A stretch of DNA of 64,000 nt from BOG-908 sp963751795 (GTDB lineage: Bacteria > Pseudomonadota > Alphaproteobacteria > Acetobacterales > Acetobacteraceae): assembly GCA_963751795.1 (NCBI GenBank), contig CAVVVI010000004.1:620001-684000 (forward strand), written 5' to 3'. Each line of letters begins with the position of its first letter. Position 1 is the stretch's first letter. The notes beneath the pieces were generated by a model. The model searched no databases. It saw nothing but the letters and a program-made list of their open reading frames with translations, and was not told where the DNA came from. This document shows, in pieces, positions 60,931 to 64,000 of this stretch. The translations under genes and the position numbers were made by a program.

Positions 60931-61716
60931 TTAAATCTGCGTCAGGCCAATGGCCTGCAGTTCCCTCACGAGTTCGCGCAACCCGTTGACCAGGCGACGC
61001 GCGCGGGACGGATCGAAGGCTGTCGGGCGGTCCTCGTCCATATAGGTGCGCTGGGCCAGCTCGAGCTGAATGGCGTGGATACCGCTGGCGGGCTCCCCGT
61101 AATGACGGGTGATGTGGCCGCCACGAAAGCGGCCGTCGAGCACGGCGGCAAAGCCGGCCTTCGCTATGGCGGCCATGGCGCAGGCGGCTATGGCCGGCGC
61201 CGCGCTGGCGCCGCCGTTGGTGCCGAAATTGAGGTCCGGCAGGCGGCCGGCAAACAGACGGGGGATCACGCCGCGGATGGAATGCGCGTCCAGCAGGATG
61301 GCCCGGCCGTGCAGGGCGCGCAGGCGGGCCAGTTCGGCGGTGAGCGTCGCGTGGTAGGGGTGCCAGTAGAGGGCCAGCCGGCGGGCGATCTCCTCGGCGT
61401 CGGGCGGCGTGGTGTAGAGCGGCACGCCGGCGAACGTCTCCGTGGGGCAGACAGTCGTTTCGGCCTGTCCTGGATAGAGCAGGCCACCGGCCGGGTTGCG
61501 GTTCAGGTCGATCACGGTGCGGCTGTGGGTGGCGGCCAGCACGGTGGCGCCCGCCTCGGCGGCGAATTCGTAGAGCGTGTCGACATGCCAATCCGTGTCG
61601 GTCAGCGCGCGGTCGGGGTCCTGCAGCTGGGCAGCGATGGCGGGCGGCAGGATGGTGCCGGCGTGGGGGATGCTGATCAGCAGCGGCGAGGTGCCGCGCA
61701 CGAGGGTGTAGGTCAT
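60931..61716 (-). CDS. hutG: N-formylglutamate deformylase
   Basis: Hydrolyses N-formylglutamate to glutamate and formate, the last step of the five-step histidine degradation route. The 261-residue product has 'LLISIPHAGTILPP', 'DTDWHVDTLYEF', 'VIDLNRNPAGGLLYPGQ', and 'ILLDAHSIRGVIPRLFAG' followed by 'LNFGTNGG', the metal and substrate residues of the N-formylglutamate amidohydrolase family. It lies 37 bases after hutH and is in the same operon. hutU, hutI and hutF are not in the window. Confidence 0.92.
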   Translation of the reverse strand: MTYTLVRGTSPLLISIPHAGTILPPAIAAQLQDPDRALTDTDWHVDTLYEFAAEAGATVLAATHSRTVIDLNRNPAGGLLYPGQAETTVCPTETFAGVPLYTTPPDAEEIARRLALYWHPYHATLTAELARLRALHGRAILLDAHSIRGVIPRLFAGRLPDLNFGTNGGASAAPAIAACAMAAIAKAGFAAVLDGRFRGGHITRHYGEPASGIHAIQLELAQRTYMDEDRPTAFDPSRARRLVNGLRELVRELQAIGLTQI

Positions 61717-61753
61717 CTGATCGCCGGAGGCCTGAACCCGGCGGCGCGCCGCC

Positions 61754-63259
61754 TCACAGCGCCAGCTCTGCCAGCGGAAAGGCGCCGGCTTCCACCAGCG
61801 CGGTCGCGGCCGTGATATCGGGGGCGAAGAAGCGATCCTCGGTGTAGGGCGGCACCGCGCCGCGCACGGTGGCGATCGCCTGCTGCAAGGCGTCGCTGGT
61901 TGCCAGTGGCGCGTGAAACCCGATGCCCTGGGCGGCTGCCAGCAATTCGATGCCGATGATAGCGGCGGTGTTGTCTGCCATGGTGTGCAGGCGGGCGGCG
62001 GCGAAGGTCGCCATGCTCACATGGTCCTCCTGGTTGGCCGAGGTGGGCAGGCTGTCCACGCTGGCCGGGTGGGCCAACGATTTGTTTTCGCTGGCCAAGG
62101 CGGCCGCGGTCACCTGCGCGATCATGAAGCCCGAGTTGATGCCGGGATCGGTGACGAGGAAGGCGGGCAGGCCGGACATGACCGGGTCGGTGAGCAGGGC
62201 GATGCGGCGTTCGGACAGGGCGCCGATTTCGGCGATAGCCAGCGCCATGGTGTCGGCCGCGATCGCCACGGGCTCGGCGTGGAAGTTGCCGCCCGAAAGC
62301 ACGTCGCCGTCGGCGGCAAACACCAGCGGGTTGTCGCTGGCGGCGTTGGCTTCGATCGTCAGCACGGCGGCGGCTTGGCGCAGCGTATCGAGGCAGGCGC
62401 CCATCACCTGCGGCTGGCAGCGCAGGCTGTAGGGATCCTGCACACGGCCGCAATCCAGGTGGGCGTGGCGGATGGCGCTGCCGGCCAGCAGGTTGCGGAA
62501 GGCGGCGGCCACCGCGATCTGCCCAGGCTGGCCGCGCGCGTCCTGGATGCGTGCGTCGAACGGAGTGTCGCTGCCCCGGGCGGCATCGACGGAGAGGGCG
62601 CCGGCGATGACGGCCGCGGCGAGCAGGCGTTCGGCGCGGAACAGGGCCGAGAGGGCCAGGGCCGTGGAAGCCTGCGTGCCGTTGAGCAGGGCCAGGCCCT
62701 CCTTGGGGCCCAGCACCAGGGGCGCGATGCCGGCGCGTGCCAGGGCGGCGGCGGCCGGCATGCGGATGCCGGCGAGGTCGGCGTCGCCCACGCCGATCAG
62801 TGTGGCGGCCAGATGGGCCAGGGGCGCCAGGTCGCCCGAGGCGCCGACCGAACCTTTGGCGGGAATGACGGGCAGCAGACCCGCTTCCAGGCAGGCCAGG
62901 ATTTGGTGGAGCACGGCCGGGCGCACGCCGGAGAAGCCGCGTGCCAGCCCGACCACCTTCAGCGCCATGATGAGGCCGACAATGGGGGCGGGCAGGTCCG
63001 GCCCGATTCCGGCGGCATGGGAGAGCACGAGGCGGCGTTGCAGCTCGGCCAGTCGTTCGGGTGGGATCGAGGTCTGAGCCAGCAGGCCGAAACCGGTGTT
63101 GATGCCGTAGGTGGTGCGCCCGGAGGCGACGATGCGCGCCACCGTGGCGGCTGCCTCCTCGATGGCGGGCAGGCAGGCAGGATCGAGCGTGACCGGCTCG
63201 CCGGCGGCCAGGCGGCGAAGATCGGCCAGGCTGAGGCGAGTGCCGAGGGCGATTGTCAT
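61754..63259 (-). CDS. hutH: histidine ammonia-lyase
   Basis: Deaminates histidine to urocanate. The 501-residue product contains the Ala-Ser-Gly triad ('GSVGASGDLAPLAH') that forms the MIO cofactor, 'TTYGINTGFG', 'QDPYSLRCQPQVMG' and 'DNPLVFAADGDVLSGGNFHA', all diagnostic of HAL. Length is typical. First gene of a leftward hutH-hutG unit. Confidence 0.96.
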   Translation of the reverse strand: MTIALGTRLSLADLRRLAAGEPVTLDPACLPAIEEAAATVARIVASGRTTYGINTGFGLLAQTSIPPERLAELQRRLVLSHAAGIGPDLPAPIVGLIMALKVVGLARGFSGVRPAVLHQILACLEAGLLPVIPAKGSVGASGDLAPLAHLAATLIGVGDADLAGIRMPAAAALARAGIAPLVLGPKEGLALLNGTQASTALALSALFRAERLLAAAVIAGALSVDAARGSDTPFDARIQDARGQPGQIAVAAAFRNLLAGSAIRHAHLDCGRVQDPYSLRCQPQVMGACLDTLRQAAAVLTIEANAASDNPLVFAADGDVLSGGNFHAEPVAIAADTMALAIAEIGALSERRIALLTDPVMSGLPAFLVTDPGINSGFMIAQVTAAALASENKSLAHPASVDSLPTSANQEDHVSMATFAAARLHTMADNTAAIIGIELLAAAQGIGFHAPLATSDALQQAIATVRGAVPPYTEDRFFAPDITAATALVEAGAFPLAELAL

Positions 63260-63297
63260 GGTGTTGACCTGAACCCTTCCTGAGCGGTGCCCTGAGG

Positions 63298-63330
63298 CCG
63301 CTTCGTTGCCTCGCTGATAGCACGAAGCGG
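63298..63330. promoter_or_regulatory. 9-bp inverted repeat upstream of hutH
   Basis: CCGCTTCGT (63298-63306) and ACGAAGCGG (63322-63330) are separated by 15 bases, in the 166-base gap between divergent hutH and the gene at 63426. It could be an operator for a histidine-utilisation regulator, or just a hairpin. It does not match the known enterobacterial HutC site. Confidence 0.4.
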
Positions 63331-63425
63331 TTGCGCGATGACCACGGCCGGCGATGCGCGTTGCAGTGGCCTTGGAACAGCCGCGCGCATGTTGCTACAG
63401 TCGCGCATCAATTCGCGGGTGCACG

Positions 63426-64000
63426 ATGCCGGTTCCAGGCGCAAACAATGCTTATCGCTGGACCGGGCAGTCGGGCAGCATCTTCCAGAACGGCGCCGAT
63501 TGGGCCAGCGAGACGCCGGGTGCGCCGCCCTTTGCGCCCGGAACTTCGTCCGAGGCCGATTTTGGCGGCACCGGCTACGTTACCGGACTCGGCAACGTGT
63601 TTGAATTCAATGCGTCGGGCACGATCGGGCTCGGCTTCGTGTTCACCGGATATTTCGCTGCCGTGCAGGCCGATTTTGCCGGCACTGATTGGCTGACCGG
63701 CGGCACCACGCTGACCGTCGGCAGCTATGTAAGGATCGGGCACAATACCGATACGCAGCCCGCATCGGTGGCGGTGCTGGCAGGATCGGTGCTGGCGGAG
63801 AGAGCGGGCGGGCAGGGCCTGGGCATCTTCAACGGCGGCGCGCTGGGTGTCAGCGGGACGGGCGCGCTGGTGAATATGGGCCAGAACAATATCATGCTCG
63901 GAAGCCAGGGCAGCGGGCGTCTGACTGTTTCCGCAGGCGGCAGCGTGCTTGCCGGCTATCTGAATGCGGGCGATCCGACCGGCGGCGCCGCGGTGCAGGT
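63426..64000 (+). CDS. repeat-rich secreted protein, N-terminal part (adhesin-like)
   Basis: An open frame of 191 codons from ATG 63426 runs off the right edge. The start 'MPVPGANNAYRWTGQSGSIF' has no signal peptide, and the following sequence is Gly/Ser/Thr/Val-rich with short beta-helix-like repeats ('GLGIFNGGALGVSGTGALVN', 'IMLGSQGSGRLTVSAGGSVL'). Such proteins are commonly secreted by type I systems (C-terminal signal) or are autotransporter passengers. The missing end is needed to decide. Confidence 0.75.
   Translation, partial: MPVPGANNAYRWTGQSGSIFQNGADWASETPGAPPFAPGTSSEADFGGTGYVTGLGNVFEFNASGTIGLGFVFTGYFAAVQADFAGTDWLTGGTTLTVGSYVRIGHNTDTQPASVAVLAGSVLAERAGGQGLGIFNGGALGVSGTGALVNMGQNNIMLGSQGSGRLTVSAGGSVLAGYLNAGDPTGGAAVQ

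Noticed and set aside
1..64000. CRISPR arrays, insertion sequences, prophage, toxin-antitoxin or restriction genes
   Set aside because: No regularly spaced direct repeats, transposase motifs, integrase or terminal inverted repeats were seen anywhere in the window.

Overview
The window is very GC-rich chromosomal DNA with alphaproteobacterial gene content, most likely from a photosynthetic or facultatively photosynthetic member of the Acetobacteraceae (acetic acid bacteria and relatives such as Acidiphilium or Rhodopila). The evidence is one edge of a bacteriochlorophyll gene cluster, a triheme cytochrome of the membrane alcohol dehydrogenase type, an alphaproteobacterial flagellar motor block (motB-motA-fliL-fliM-DUF6468-motE-cheY-cheZ), a sorbosone-dehydrogenase-like lipoprotein and a His-rich small stress-type protein. 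The genus assignment is an inference. No 16S rRNA, insertion sequence, phage gene or CRISPR array was seen. One tRNA (Glu) is present.

Layout. 1-2.5 kb, leftward: bchF-bchN-bchB, making chlorophyllide; bchB runs off the left edge. 2.77-9.8 kb, rightward: aerR (B12-binding antirepressor), ppsR (redox/light repressor), bchG, a PucC/Bch2-type transporter, bchP and hemC, mostly touching or overlapping, so the repressor and its antagonist appear to be co-transcribed with pigment genes. A nested palindrome at 2695-2728 between the divergent arms splits into two near-consensus PpsR/CrtJ sites. tspO converges on hemC. 10.3-14.6 kb: orphan triheme cytochrome, PsiE-like protein, tRNA-Glu, DUF885 protein. 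14.7-25.2 kb: a surface/exopolysaccharide region with two flippases, a GT9 transferase, a Wzy-like polymerase, an outer-membrane barrel, a Wza-like lipoprotein, a GH16 hydrolase and two accessory proteins. 25.4-30.4 kb: guaA, a VOC protein, a LysR regulator, a GT39-like transferase. 30.5-39.1 kb: flagellar stator/switch/chemotaxis operon ending in a 945-residue protein. 39.2-50.9 kb: speD-speE, a BaiN-type flavoprotein, DUF6635, a sorbosone dehydrogenase homologue, a glycosyltransferase, a quinone oxidoreductase, an acyl-CoA dehydrogenase and a frameshifted rhlE. 51-59 kb: a second glycan locus (ELM1-like protein, a large unrecognised protein, GT4, GT2, a PAPS sulfotransferase and a frameshifted hydrolase-like gene) whose right part looks lower in GC. 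59.2-64 kb: a micro-lipoprotein and its broken paralogue, a His-rich protein with a clear terminator, a SYLF protein, hutH-hutG and the start of a repeat-rich secreted protein cut by the window edge.

The regions most worth a second look are the aerR/bchF operator, the placement of hemC and tspO, the AAA-lid-like membrane protein in the polysaccharide cluster, the speD leader and speD/speE hairpin, the 52-59 kb glycan/sulfation locus, two single-base frameshifts (rhlE and the gene at 58042), and the paired micro-lipoproteins whose second copy has a stop exactly before the lipobox cysteine.
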